Shown here: positions 52,888 through 63,006 of the stretch, piece by piece | Position numbering within the stretch: the stretch's first letter is position 1 | How the letters are laid out: each line of letters begins with the position of its first letter | Assembly (NCBI GenBank): GCA_010093485.1 | Contig: MU001516.1 | Coordinates: 248,001-312,000, forward strand | DNA length: 64,000 nucleotides | Source: Karstenula rhodostoma CBS 690.94 | Lineage: Eukaryota; Ascomycota; Dothideomycetes; Pleosporales; Didymosphaeriaceae | Reading direction: 5' to 3' | Notes under the pieces: model-generated | Told to the model about the DNA's origin: nothing | The model's input: only the letters and a program-made list of their open reading frames with translations | Database searches by the model: none | Position numbers and translations under genes: made by a program

Positions 52888-55281
52888 CTACTGCTGGTTG
52901 CCATAGTTTCCCATCAGATCGTCCAACGTGGTTGTCGGCTCGACATACATGTTGTCAAATTGACCCCCAAAGTTGTTCATGTCGGGGAAAAAGCTCGAGG
53001 TTCCACCGAGCCCCATTGAAGATGGAGCGGCGTCGCCAAACAGCTCGAAGTCAGCCGTCGGAGCAGTGAAGGTATCCATGCCTTCGCCAAACCCCTCGTC
53101 GAGGTGCATCTGAGGCGAGAACAAGGTCATGTCAGCCTGTCCGCTCGGTGAAAGGTGAGGAACATTGTTCGCTCCAGTCGTTATGGGAAACTGCAGTGGC
53201 TCGAAATCAAAGCCGGTGCTCATTGCAGGAGTAGGCTGCTGGAAGACACCAGTGAAGTTGGTGTTGATGTTGAGCGCACAATTGTTGTTGTTGTTGTAGA
53301 TGTCATTGTGATTGATGGCGGTGTCCTCGGGAGTTACTGCATCTTCGAAAGAAGTCGGCTCGGTGGGAGAATGGCCAGATGAATAAGTAAGCGCCGATCC
53401 GTCGGTTGTGACTGAGTCACGGCGGAAGTCTGGGAACCCATTCATACTGAGAGCAGGAGTGCCAAACCCGTAAGGATTGTTGAAGTCGAAGGTGTCGATC
53501 AACGGCACAGACGGAGAAGGCGCGAATGGTGTCATAGGCGTGGAGAACGTGGCTGATTGAGGGGTACCAAGGAATGGCGTCAACGGCGTTGGCGGAGATC
53601 GTTCGCTTGACTGGGTCTTCTTCCGGCCATTGCTCTTGGATCGAACGTACTCCCAACCGTGGGCTTTCTCCATGTGCTGTTTGCAGTTGGATTCACGCTT
53701 GGACGCGTAGGTGCAAGGCGGGTACAAGCACTTGTACTGCGCAGGAGCATTAGAGTGCTTGTCGTTGATATGACGGTCGCGTTCTTTCTCAGTCGGCCAT
53801 CCAAGGTCGAAGTACTTGCACTTCTCCTCGGTGCACTTCCACGGACGGGAGTGCGTCTTCTCGTGCTTGGTGAGATCACAAGGGCGTTTAAACTCCTTCT
53901 TGCAATCACGGCAAACATGCATGATATCGCCAGGCTTGTCAGACTTTCGCCGACGAGCCATCGATCGCGTCACTTCGTCGACATCCATGTCATCATCTGA
54001 CAAGGCACGCTTGCTGGAAAAGCCAGTGGCGATATTATCAGCACCTTCAGCAAGAGGAATCATCTTGCCGTCTTTCTGGCGCACCAGCTCGACAGGGCGG
54101 CCGTCGAGGCTCAGCCCACCCCGCAGGGTAATCTTCTCATCGCTTCGGTGAATTAGCGTCGTGCGAATGGCCACAGCGAATGGCGTAGAGGCATACCGTG
54201 AGTAATCCATTTCGTCGAGTTCTTCTCCACTATCTTCTTTGCGGCGGGTGGCGGCCATGATTGCTGCGTATCGTCGAATCTGTTCAACCAGATCGAGAAA
54301 GTAGTTGTTAGTGTAAGGGCGGTCGGAAGGAAGTCGTTGGTCTTGTTCAGGAAGTCGGTCGACGGTTGCATGCAAGAGTTGAATTGATCGCTCGCAGAAC
54401 TGAAGATACGATGCCGGGGTTGCCGAAAGCTCCTTAAAACCACGAAGAATGCAATAAGCTTTTGCACTCTCAGAAAGATATCGAATGCCACTTACCGGTG
54501 CCAGGAAGATCAACGTCTTTTCGAGGTCGCGGAGGTTGCAGATGTTCTTCTCACCTATCCGACGAGGAACGTCGGTAATCAGAGGATGAAAGTCTTTGAG
54601 AGCCTCTTCAGCGAGAATGGGTTCAACAATGTACTGGCGGATCTGCTCCGATGCATAATCGCTCAGAGTGTGCTTCTCCTCCGAGCCGCCGAGGGCGCTG
54701 AAGGAACGCGTGATGGCAGCGTGGGAGGAAGAGACAGAAGTGCTGATGGATTCCCGGGCGGATGATTGTCCTTTATGTAGGTCAGATTGTGGCTCCTGCA
54801 GGGCGGGAACGTGCAACCAAGCCTTACCGTCTTTTGAGTGGACGCTGGAACCAAGACCGCTGTCCGAGGCGTGTTCATGCGAAGCTTGTTGGGTCTTTGG
54901 CTTAGGGTCAACATCCATGTGGGTGGCCTCCAGGCTGGTGCTAGTTAAGAATAGGCCGGGAACGGGCAGGACCTCCGGGTCGGAGAGGATGCTCGAGCCA
55001 GTCGACGAGGACTTGTGCCCAGCAACCCTCTTGTCGAAGTCGTCGAGCAAGTTCTGCACCCGACGTACACTAGAGTCCTGAAGTAGTTGCTCGAGGCTCT
55101 CCGGAGATGTTGGCGAGCGGCGCGGCATGTAGTGATGGTTGTCCAAGTCACACACATCGGACGCGATCGACTTGGGTGAATGGAAAGTGCCGCTCTTTCG
55201 CAATGACATTCCATGGGTTGAGAGCGAAGGGGCGGATGCCTTAACAGGACGGCGGCGGGGATGGGAGTGAGATGCCGACAT
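52888..55281 (-). CDS. C2H2 zinc-finger transcription factor
   Basis: Single exon, 797 aa from ATG 55281. Three zinc fingers lie in the middle: HVCRDCKKEFKRPCDLTKHE (classical), a longer finger WKCTEEKCKYFDLGWPTEKE ending RHINDKH, and CLYPPCTYASKRESNCKQHM ending with AHGWEYVRSKSNG. Before them is a ~200-residue region with helices and a conserved-looking ICNLRDLEKTLIFLAPVSG. After them is a Ser/Thr/Pro- and Asn-rich region (TPLTPFLGTPQSATFSTPMT) ending in acidic and aromatic motifs (FELFGDA, MNNFGGQFDN) like an activation domain. It is a nuclear regulator of a filamentous-fungal C2H2 group; targets unknown. No introns. Confidence 0.85.
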   Translation of the reverse strand: MSASHSHPRRRPVKASAPSLSTHGMSLRKSGTFHSPKSIASDVCDLDNHHYMPRRSPTSPESLEQLLQDSSVRRVQNLLDDFDKRVAGHKSSSTGSSILSDPEVLPVPGLFLTSTSLEATHMDVDPKPKTQQASHEHASDSGLGSSVHSKDGKAWLHVPALQEPQSDLHKGQSSARESISTSVSSSHAAITRSFSALGGSEEKHTLSDYASEQIRQYIVEPILAEEALKDFHPLITDVPRRIGEKNICNLRDLEKTLIFLAPVSGIRYLSESAKAYCILRGFKELSATPASYLQFCERSIQLLHATVDRLPEQDQRLPSDRPYTNNYFLDLVEQIRRYAAIMAATRRKEDSGEELDEMDYSRYASTPFAVAIRTTLIHRSDEKITLRGGLSLDGRPVELVRQKDGKMIPLAEGADNIATGFSSKRALSDDDMDVDEVTRSMARRRKSDKPGDIMHVCRDCKKEFKRPCDLTKHEKTHSRPWKCTEEKCKYFDLGWPTEKERDRHINDKHSNAPAQYKCLYPPCTYASKRESNCKQHMEKAHGWEYVRSKSNGRKKTQSSERSPPTPLTPFLGTPQSATFSTPMTPFAPSPSVPLIDTFDFNNPYGFGTPALSMNGFPDFRRDSVTTDGSALTYSSGHSPTEPTSFEDAVTPEDTAINHNDIYNNNNNCALNINTNFTGVFQQPTPAMSTGFDFEPLQFPITTGANNVPHLSPSGQADMTLFSPQMHLDEGFGEGMDTFTAPTADFELFGDAAPSSMGLGGTSSFFPDMNNFGGQFDNMYVEPTTTLDDLMGNYGNQQ

Positions 55282-57383
55282 GGTGGCTGTGACTGTATAC
55301 AAGTACAATCAGCTGGCGACTCTGTGTGCGACGACCCGGTTATGAGTCACGTCAACACCAGGGCCAGACTTGCAAGTCTGGTTTGGAGTCACGGATCGAG
55401 GCCGCCCTACCGAATCGGGACGGATCAAGAGGATCCTGATGGAGGAAGAGCTGTCGGGTGGTGCCAGAATCACGCCCTCATTAATGGTCCAGATGGGGCA
55501 GGGATGAAAAGCAGTGGGCGAAAAAGGCGTGGGAGTTGCCGGAGGGTCTGCGTGGATTTGAAGGGCGCTCGCAAACGTGTCGGCTTCCAGCTGGGGGGGG
55601 GTCCCGTATATGAGGGCGGCGCAGCGTAAGACGGGCTGCGGCACGGGAAGATATGCAAAGAGCAAGGGCGGGTAAAGCGCAATAATCAGATGACGGGGCC
55701 TCAGGACACAGGCAGACGCGAAACAGAGGACGGTAGAGAGGACGTGGAGTGGGATGGGAAAGAGAGGCAGTGGTCGGCCTCGAGAAGTGGTCGTCAACTT
55801 CGCCCAGATTGCTGCCTGGCCGCTAAGCTCGAACGGGGCTTCGGCGTCGAGCAATGCCCCATTGAATAGTCAGGGTCAGATGCACAATACGAGGGTATCC
55901 TATTATTCGCTGTCGCGGCGCCGTTTCGCGTGGAATAACGCGAGAGTCGTGTCTGCGTCAGTCGACTGCTCGATGTGCAGACGCAAGCTGCGTTGTTGCT
56001 GCTGCACGCCGTCGTGGGCATTTCGCGGCGACCGTGCGAGTCCGCCACTTCCCCGCCCAAAGTTGAGCAACACGCCCTGAAAACCGACCCAAAGGGCGGT
56101 AACAGCTGGTCCACTCCCCCGCGACCGGTTTATCGCGAGCGTCCAAACACTACTCGCCATGTTCTGCTCTGAGACGCGAGGCTTGGACCGGTGAACCCGA
56201 CGAGGAAACGCTGCATATGATTATGCACCCAACGGCGCGGGTGCTCACCAGTGGCCACACGCCGCAGGGATCCGCATTGCCTGAGGCTGTGGTTCTGAAC
56301 TGCGCCATCACCAGAACTCCCATGTCGGGGTTCCAAGTCACAGACATTTTGTGATTAGATGAAGAGGGTTTCTATTTCTACATTCGAAAAGCACTTTACT
56401 GGTCCCGTTCCTCGATGCAAGCGCCCGAGCAGTGATGCCATCTGTCCACAAAGACGGCTACGTATGCTTTGTTCCTTCGCTGTGGCAAGTGTAACAAGTG
56501 CTGACCGGATAGTGTGGGGGCCACGAGAATCCCGGCAGCCGCGGAGTCGTTGTGGGCCCAATCCGGTCCCACGCGAGCGATGATGAGAAAGGCGCGCCAT
56601 TTGTGAGCCATCGTGCTCGGTTTTGCGCAGTTCTCGAAACATGCATTACATATTTGCGCACAGTGCATTCTATTAGAGACCCAATGGGTTCGTTACATCT
56701 CCGCAATATAGCTGCATCTATCTCTCTCGCCTTCCGTTCCAGTGCCGGAAAACAGCCCCCGTCCACTGCAAAAGATCACGTACCAATACGGTGTCGGTTT
56801 CACATGCACAGGAAGGAATGTTCCAGAGTGATGCATTGACGAGTGAAGGACACCGCAGCGCGCACAGTCACCGTGCCTCACTCCTCCACACTCCACTGCT
56901 TCGCCTCGACCTGCCCTTGACCAGGCGATATTGCCCCAGGTGACTGATTGGAGCGTGTATGTGGAACCATAGCCCACATTGCGGCAAGACTGAAAGGAGG
57001 ATGTGGCATAGCGTAGACATCGTTCGTGGGAGCTGCGCTTCCCGGAAAAGATCCCGCAACCGCGCCTTGTCCCATCCGACAATGATCAGTGTATGTTGAT
57101 TGTGGTCGCGGGCTGCGTCTAAAATGGTCTAGCCAGTGAATGACGCACGTTTCCATGAATAGTAAAACAACGAAAGAGCCGAATTTTGGTATCTGATCTT
57201 TTTGAGACATTATATGATCATGTCGTTGGAACAGATCGACGTAATCGTTGTGTTTAAGATGCGGCGCGTGGCAGCCCCAACGTGTCCGTAGGTAGCGCAT
57301 ACAGCTCTCCAGAACGTGTGAGCGTGACGATGCGAACTTGACTGAGAGCCAGTGTCGATTGTTATGCGTGCTGCATGAGTGCA
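55282..57383. other. gene-poor region (2.1 kb)
   Basis: Long upstream region of the C2H2 gene (probable long leader and promoter) and 3' flank of the Borealin-type gene. A run of about nine G lies near 55590. The longest frame (56878-57387, minus, 169 codons) overlaps the Borealin-type gene's end and has no domain. Confidence 0.45.
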
Positions 57384-58011
57384 TCACCGCACGCGACGTG
57401 TACGAGTGGCGGGCCGACTATTGGTAGGCTTGGGCGAAAGGACGTGGTTTGCTGAAGGGGCAACTTTCTTGGAAGCAGCTCGAGTGCTCCGCGCGGCTGG
57501 TGCAGGCGCTGGTGCTGCAGGCTTGGTCGTGGCCTTCGCGCGCTTCTTCGGGACGCTGAGCTCTTCGTTTTCTTTGTCTCCATCGTCGGACGGACGCTTC
57601 TTGCCACGAATAGTTGCTTTCGGGGCCGGCTTTGCTGTGGTCTTCGCAGATGCTGCTCTGGTCTTGCGCGCAGCTGGTTGTGTTGCAGTACGAGTTGGTA
57701 CAGACGCGAGAGCGGCATTCGGCGCAGCTTCTCTCTTTATCGGCGAGGATTTCGTGACTTTCGCAGTGGATGGCTCGAGTAGTTCTAGTAGGTTCATGGT
57801 GCGCTTGCTGTTGGGTATGCGGTTGACGCGTCGTTCCAGGCGGGACCGCAGGCTCGCGACTTGAGCCTCGCACATGGCAGCAAGCTTCTCCGCTCGTGCC
57901 TTTACTGTTGGCGCCGTTAGCGGGCGCGATAAAGACGCGTGCAAAGTACTTACACTCAAGCTCCAGATTGTCTTTGACGGCGGCTTTCGCCTCGGCAGTG
58001 AGATGTGACAT
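57384..58011 (-). CDS. Borealin/Nbl1 N-terminal-domain protein (chromosomal passenger complex)
   Basis: Two exons, 58011..57954 and 57904..57384, with a 49-nt intron (GTAAGT donor, CGCTAACG branch, CCAACAG acceptor); 192 aa. The Nbl1/Borealin N-terminal helix spans the intron: NLELELKARAEKLAAMCEAQ, followed by VASLRSRLERRVNRIP and the LLELLE end. The rest is basic, Ala/Lys/Arg/Pro-rich and likely disordered, with GKKRPS and PKKRAK as possible nuclear signals and AT-hook-like segments. Borealin forms a three-helix bundle with Survivin/Bir1 and INCENP/Sli15 to bring Aurora B to centromeres; the basic tail may bind DNA or nucleosomes. Its gene is head-to-head with RPN10. The Borealin C-terminal dimerisation domain is not seen. 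Confidence 0.8.
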
Positions 58012-58594
58012 GTTTGTTGTTGTTTGTTTACTGCAGGATCCGCGGTTGAAACAACGAAGTCGACAGTTGCGCGACTTTAAATATCGGATAACAATTTCAA
58101 TAAGCGCAATGATTCTGCGGTCGAGGATATGCAACTTCTCGATCGACTGGTGTATGTTGGTGTGTGAGAAGGTGCGTTGTGTACGCCGCTGCCGCTAGAT
58201 CTCCACCGCACGGGGCAACCAGATTTCGCTAGCAGCCGCGCGCTTGGCATGACGCGAAACCCAGTGATCATTGTCGCTATCAGGACCGCGACTCGCAAAA
58301 GTGTACTGTATATTGGGCCTTTGCTGCGAGGAGGCGCGACTACCTAATTCTGACGCTGAATCTCCCCCGAACCCTTTCGAGTCCAACTAAATCCGCCGCG
58401 GCTATCAATACAATAACGCTTCGGCAACTCCAGGGCTCTAGCTCCAGGGCCTCCGCAGTGCACGTGACTCATATAGTCCCCGGCCTCATCGCTTGACTTG
58501 CGAGCTTGGGTAGCTCTCAACAGCCACCACTTCGCTGCCACAACCCACCCCGCTACTCTCTATACCCCGCAACCGAACCAGCGAAAACGTCATC
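58012..58594. promoter_or_regulatory. divergent intergenic region, Borealin-type / RPN10
   Basis: 583 bp holding both promoters. No TATA or repeat is clear. Confidence 0.4.
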
Positions 58595-59629
58595 ATGGTG
58601 TTGGAGGCTTCTATGATAATGTCAGTGACAGAGTGCCATCACCAGCCATCGCTCGCTAACTATTCGCAGCGTCGACAACAGCGAGGCGAGTCGCAACGGC
58701 GACTATGTGTATGTAACGGGCTGTTGCGAATACAACTTCCGGTCACTGACGCAGCAATAGACCGTCGCGATGGGAGGCGCAAGCCGATGCCGTGAACCTC
58801 ATCTTCTCCGCAAAGACTGGGGCGAACCCAGAGTCGTCGGTCGGTCTCATGAGCATGGGAGGCAGCACACCCGAGATCCTCACCACCCTCACTACGGATA
58901 TCGGCAAGGTTCTCGACGGGCTACACCGGACGAAGATAAAGGGGACCTCACACTTCTCCACCGGCATCAATGTCGCAGCAGTACGTCTTTCGAACATTTG
59001 CCTCATGCATCATGGAACTGACGGTTGTATAGTTGGCGCTCAAGCATCGTCAGAACAAGTCACAGAAGCAGCGGATAGTTCTCTTCACCTGCAGCCCGAT
59101 CGAAGAGGAGGAGAAGGACCTCGTGAAGCTGTCAAAGCGCATGAAGAAGAACGGCATAAGCGTGGACATCATCGCGTTCGGCGAGCTTGGAGACGAGACA
59201 ACCAGGAAGCTTGAGAAGTTCAGCGAGGCATGCCAGAGCGCCGAGGGATCATATCTTGCGATCATCCAACCCAGCTCCAATCTACTTAGCGACTCCCTCA
59301 TTACGACACCCATACTCGGCGGCGATGCTAGTTCGGGAGGTGCGGGCGCAAGCAATGCCGGCGGAGAAGGCGGAGACTCCGGTGGCAACTCGTTCGAATT
59401 TGGAGTGGACCCGTCAGTGGATCCCGAGCTTGCATTGGCGTTAAGGATGAGTTACGAGGAGGAGAAAGCACGACAAGAGAAGGAGAAGAAGTCCAAAGAG
59501 GCGGCAGATGGCAAGTCCGAGCTTGAGTCGGTGGCTGAAGGTGACGAGAAACAGCCCTTGTTGGATGATCAGGGTAAGGCAAGCGGGAGCAAGGACAAGA
59601 AGGACGATGACAAGATGGACACAGCATGA
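58595..59629 (+). CDS. RPN10: 26S proteasome regulatory subunit Rpn10 (S5a)
   Basis: Four exons, 58595..58620, 58670..58708, 58761..58980 and 59033..59629; 293 aa. Small exons 1 and 2 (26 and 39 nt) are joined by GT-AG introns of 49-52 nt. The von Willebrand A domain spans ~1-190: MVLEASMIIVDNSEASRNGD, WEAQADAVNLIFSAKTG and SVDIIAFGELGDETTRKLEK. One ubiquitin-interacting motif lies at ~225-243 (DPELALALRMSYEEEKARQ), preceded by a Gly/Ala-rich linker. The tail is acidic and Lys-rich. Rpn10 is a ubiquitin receptor of the proteasome lid-base interface and binds polyubiquitin through the UIM. The single UIM matches fungal forms (animal S5a has two). Confidence 0.92.
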
Positions 59630-60087
59630 GCTGCATGCTATGGCCAATAACGAGCATCCGAGGCGTTCATGGTTAGAAGACCCATGCTGCCGCATACCGA
59701 CTGTCGACGCATCTCGACACAGATGCGATGAGCGGCTTTCCAAATAGAACCTATCGAAGCACTCAGTTGTTTCGGTATTCATATGTATGAGCAAGTTTTA
59801 TGGTCTCCTGCTTGTGACATGACCTTGACTATGGAGAACCTGCATTATCCTTGGCCCTCTTTCTCGGTTATTGCTCTCTCCCCGCCCTGATCCCAAGGGT
59901 GCTTCGTTCCAGCTACGGGACTCTGCAACTGTCGGTGTCTACATGGTGCACGCGCCCTCTCGCCACGTACATTGTGTACGTGTATGTTTTCGGGCCTGTG
60001 TTTCTCTCCGGCCGGCAGAACTTCCGTGGTTTCGACCGCTCAAAGCCCCCAGCCTCAGATGATGTTACCTCGTTCCGTATCTGCCCT
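59630..60087. other. intergenic region between convergent genes
   Basis: 3' flanks of RPN10 and TRS23. No feature recognised. Confidence 0.45.
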
Positions 60088-60679
60088 TCAACCCCTCAAC
60101 TTGATGAACCCATCAAGCCCTCGATCGAACTTCTCACACCTGATCGGCATCTCCACCGTATAGAATGGGTTTTTCATCACAAAGTCCGCATACAACTCGT
60201 AGATCTTCTTTATGATGGGATCAATGTTCGGCTGTTGTGGCTCAGTGAACAGGAGGAACTTGATCCCAGTGATGGTCTGAAAGCACTGCATGCGGAACTG
60301 TGAGGTCTCGAGGACTTCGATGCCGGTAGGGCGGTGGGTAAAGGGAGAAGGAGCGAGGTTGGCGGCGGGTGTAGAGGAGGGCGACGGGGGTACGGGTGGG
60401 TTCGGGCAGAGCTGTTTGGTAATTGCATGCATGCTGGATGCTGAGTTAGACTACTGAATGGGTGGAGGCGAAGCGGGAGAGGGCGTACCCATGGAACGAG
60501 CCCGCGAGCATGAGCAGGTCGTTGCTGCCAAGCTTCTGCATGCCAGCGTGGAATTCGCGGTTGTAGATCAGGCCGCCGGATTTGCTGATAACGAACAGCG
60601 CGAAGACGACCCTAGACAAGTCAGTGCCATGTCGCAGCACGCATGGCGCAAGGCTGGCGCATGCGATGATAGCTCACAT
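60088..60679 (-). CDS. TRS23: TRAPP complex subunit Trs23/TRAPPC4 (sybindin-like)
   Basis: Three exons, 60679..60678, 60611..60489 and 60433..60088; 156 aa. The first exon contributes only AT: the start codon AT|G is split by a 66-nt intron (GTGAGC donor, CTGAC branch, GTCTAG acceptor). This yields [17 protein letters not shown], exactly the family's N-terminus. The second intron (55 nt) follows HG. The longin-type fold includes LIYNREF, LASGSFHG-like residues, then [20 protein letters not shown] and [14 protein letters not shown]. The subunit belongs to TRAPPI-III tethering complexes, GEFs for Ypt1/Rab1 in ER-Golgi traffic. A short Pro-rich insert (PPVPPSPSS) is fungal. Without the split start codon no in-frame ATG precedes the conserved N-terminus, which decides the model. 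Confidence 0.85.
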
Positions 60680-61114
60680 GGTGAAGACCAGGAGCACGAC
60701 GCCCCCACTTGCTGCCGGCTCAAAACCGCTCTATACGACAGTCGGGAGTGAGTACGCCTCAGATATGCTAGATGGACTCTTAGGAACGCTTCGGGGCGTC
60801 CAAAAACACTCGTTCGTTACCTTGAATGGCGGTGTTTGCGCGATCTGGCGCACGGTCGTGGTGTTGGAGACCCCAGCCATAGGTGACCTAGTCCCTGCCC
60901 CACCCTAGTTGAACTCGCGGCGAGCTGGTGTTGCTTCACCCAGGCTCCACACTTCACCTTGACCAGACGGCGGCGGCCTCTGATCTACACTTTTAAACAC
61001 CCACCACCGTCCTGTCTGTCCTTCACTACCACCCCAGCATACGCATTCAACCTTGACGACGGCAGCTACTGCCCGGATCCTCCCTGCGCTTGGCCTCGCC
61101 AAGGTGCACACACA
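60680..61114. promoter_or_regulatory. divergent intergenic region, TRS23 / dual-UBC
   Basis: 435 bp between the TRS23 start and the dual-UBC start, holding both promoters. No TATA recognised. Confidence 0.4.
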
Positions 61115-62658
61115 ATGTCGAATCAATCGATCCTGCGTATAACACGCGTACGTGTCCCGCTGCGCGCATGAGACCTCCATAAGCTGACGATCTCCAGGAA
61201 CTGAGCGAGATACAGCGGGGCTCGGATTTGTGTGAGTGCCAACAACTGTTGCCTAAGGATTACGCCAGCTGCTAACGTATGCCAGCTCTCGCGGTTGCCT
61301 GCCGTGACATTGACGTTCGATATGTGCGTGCCTTGATCATCGGGCCTCCAGACACCCCCTATGAGTTCGGCTTCTTTGAGTTCACCGCCAAGTTCACCAA
61401 AGAGTACCCCACGAAAGCTCCCCACGTCCAGTGTATCACAACCAACGGCGGACACACCCGATTCAATCCGAACATCTACGCTGGCGGCAAGGTCTGCTTG
61501 TCAATTCTTGGGTATGGCCAATGTTGCGTGCAACAATGAGGCAGGCTAATAGTGTGCAGCACATGGCGCGGCGAGCGCGGTGAGGAGTGGTCTTCTGCAC
61601 AGGGTCTGGAGTCGATCTTGATATCCATACAGAGCCTCATGTCCACAAACCCTTACGAAAATGAGCCCGGCTTTGAGGACGCCAAATCCGACTACGACAA
61701 GAAGAACCAGGCTGCCTATGTAGCCAAGATTCGACATGAGACACTGCGCATTTCCGTGATTGAGCGACTGGAGGACTACCTGGGCATCAAGCGAGGAAAG
61801 CCGTCTCAAGTGACTGTTTACAATGCAGAGGAGGACTATCAGTCGGGCGCTGGCGATGCACCGTTCGAGCCGTTCAAGGACCTTTGCAAGCGCCGGTTCC
61901 TCTGGTACTATGAGTCGTACCTCGCAAGCATCGAGGCCGAAATGAAGAAACGCAAGGACGGCGAACGTTTCGAAAAGATGCCTTTTGAGGGGCCAGGTAA
62001 TACCATGGAGGGTAGCTTCCAGTACCCGCAACTCAAAGAGCGCCTCCAGACGATCCTGGCGAAATTGAATGAAGAGACGCTGGGCTGGGCTACCGACGGC
62101 ATGAAGGCTGTTGAGAAGGAGATGGGTATTGCAAGCAACCTTCAGCGACAATTTGAGCAGATTGTCGAGAACTACAAGAAGAACGATGCGGTGACGCTCG
62201 ATTTGGACCTGGTTGACAAGAACCCGTTCGTCTGGCGCCTGCTGTTCTTCGGCCGACCGATGACCCACCTCGACGGGGGCATGTTCCGCATCATAATCCA
62301 CGTCAGTCCCAAGTTCCCGGATGTCCTGCCGCGCGTGAAGTTCGATACTCCCATCTTCCATCACCGTGTCTCCCCGGATGGCGTGCTATGTTACAACGCT
62401 ACCAGGAAGGACGACATGCGCTCACATATCGAAGCCATCATTGAGGCCATCGAGGAGGAGTCGCCTGCCTACGATCCGCGGACTCTGGTCAACCTCGAGG
62501 CTGCGAAGCTCTTCTGGGGTGGTCCTGACCAGAAGAAGCTATACAACCGCCGCCTCCGACGGTCGGCACAAGACAGTGCTGAGTAAGTGAAGTCAGACTC
62601 CAGGCCCCTTGTTTGGAGATGCTAACGCGGAACTGGTTTCTGTAGGAACTGCTTCTAA
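61115..62658 (+). CDS. protein with two ubiquitin-conjugating (UBC/E2) domains
   Basis: Five exons, 61115..61147, 61198..61231, 61286..61511, 61560..62582 and 62646..62658; 442 aa. The last intron has a GTAAGT donor, GCTAAC branch and CTGTAG acceptor and ends the protein ...SAENCF; if unspliced it would end SAE. Two E2 folds are visible. The first (~10-130) reads PPDTPYEFGFFEF, HTRFNPNIYAGGKVCLSIL (active-site Cys93) and WSSAQGLESILISIQSLM. A linker of ~150-200 residues follows (~131-310), with a long Glu/Lys/Arg helical part. The second (~310-420) reads DKNPFVWRLLFFGRPMTHLD, FRIIIHVSPKFP and SPDGVLCYNATRKDD (Cys375) and has no clear HPN. Resembles UBE2Z-like fungal proteins; specificity unknown. 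Confidence 0.82.
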
Positions 62659-63006
62659 TGCAGTCTATTGGGTTCTTTCTACCCGCCTGCGGGCGGTCTT
62701 ACGACGATTAACGGCTTTCGCATCAATGCTAGATTGAGAGTTGATACCCGGCCCCTATCACTTGGGTCCACGCAATGGGAGTCTCGGGCGGTGTTTTGTG
62801 GCGTATTCTACTTACATGGATCGGTCGGCATGGAAAGGTTGGGTGCATCCACTGGCACGGCGCATCACTGTGTTTTTACAACGGCATGGTAGGATGGCAA
62901 TCAACTACCGAAATGCCCTGAGTACGACAGATCCAGGGATGGGATCTGGGTGTGTGATTACAATATCTACAAGCTTTTCCTGAGAAGTATTATATCGTGA
63001 CTGCGT
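62659..63006. other. intergenic region between convergent genes
   Basis: 3' flanks of the dual-UBC and ERG26-type genes. Nothing recognised. Confidence 0.45.

Noticed and set aside
55309..55854. 181-codon minus frame upstream of the C2H2 gene
   Set aside because: Pro/Leu-rich; probably the leader or promoter of the C2H2 gene.
56878..57387. 169-codon minus frame downstream of the Borealin-type gene
   Set aside because: Overlaps the Borealin-type stop, in another frame, with no splice sites linking it; no recognised domain.
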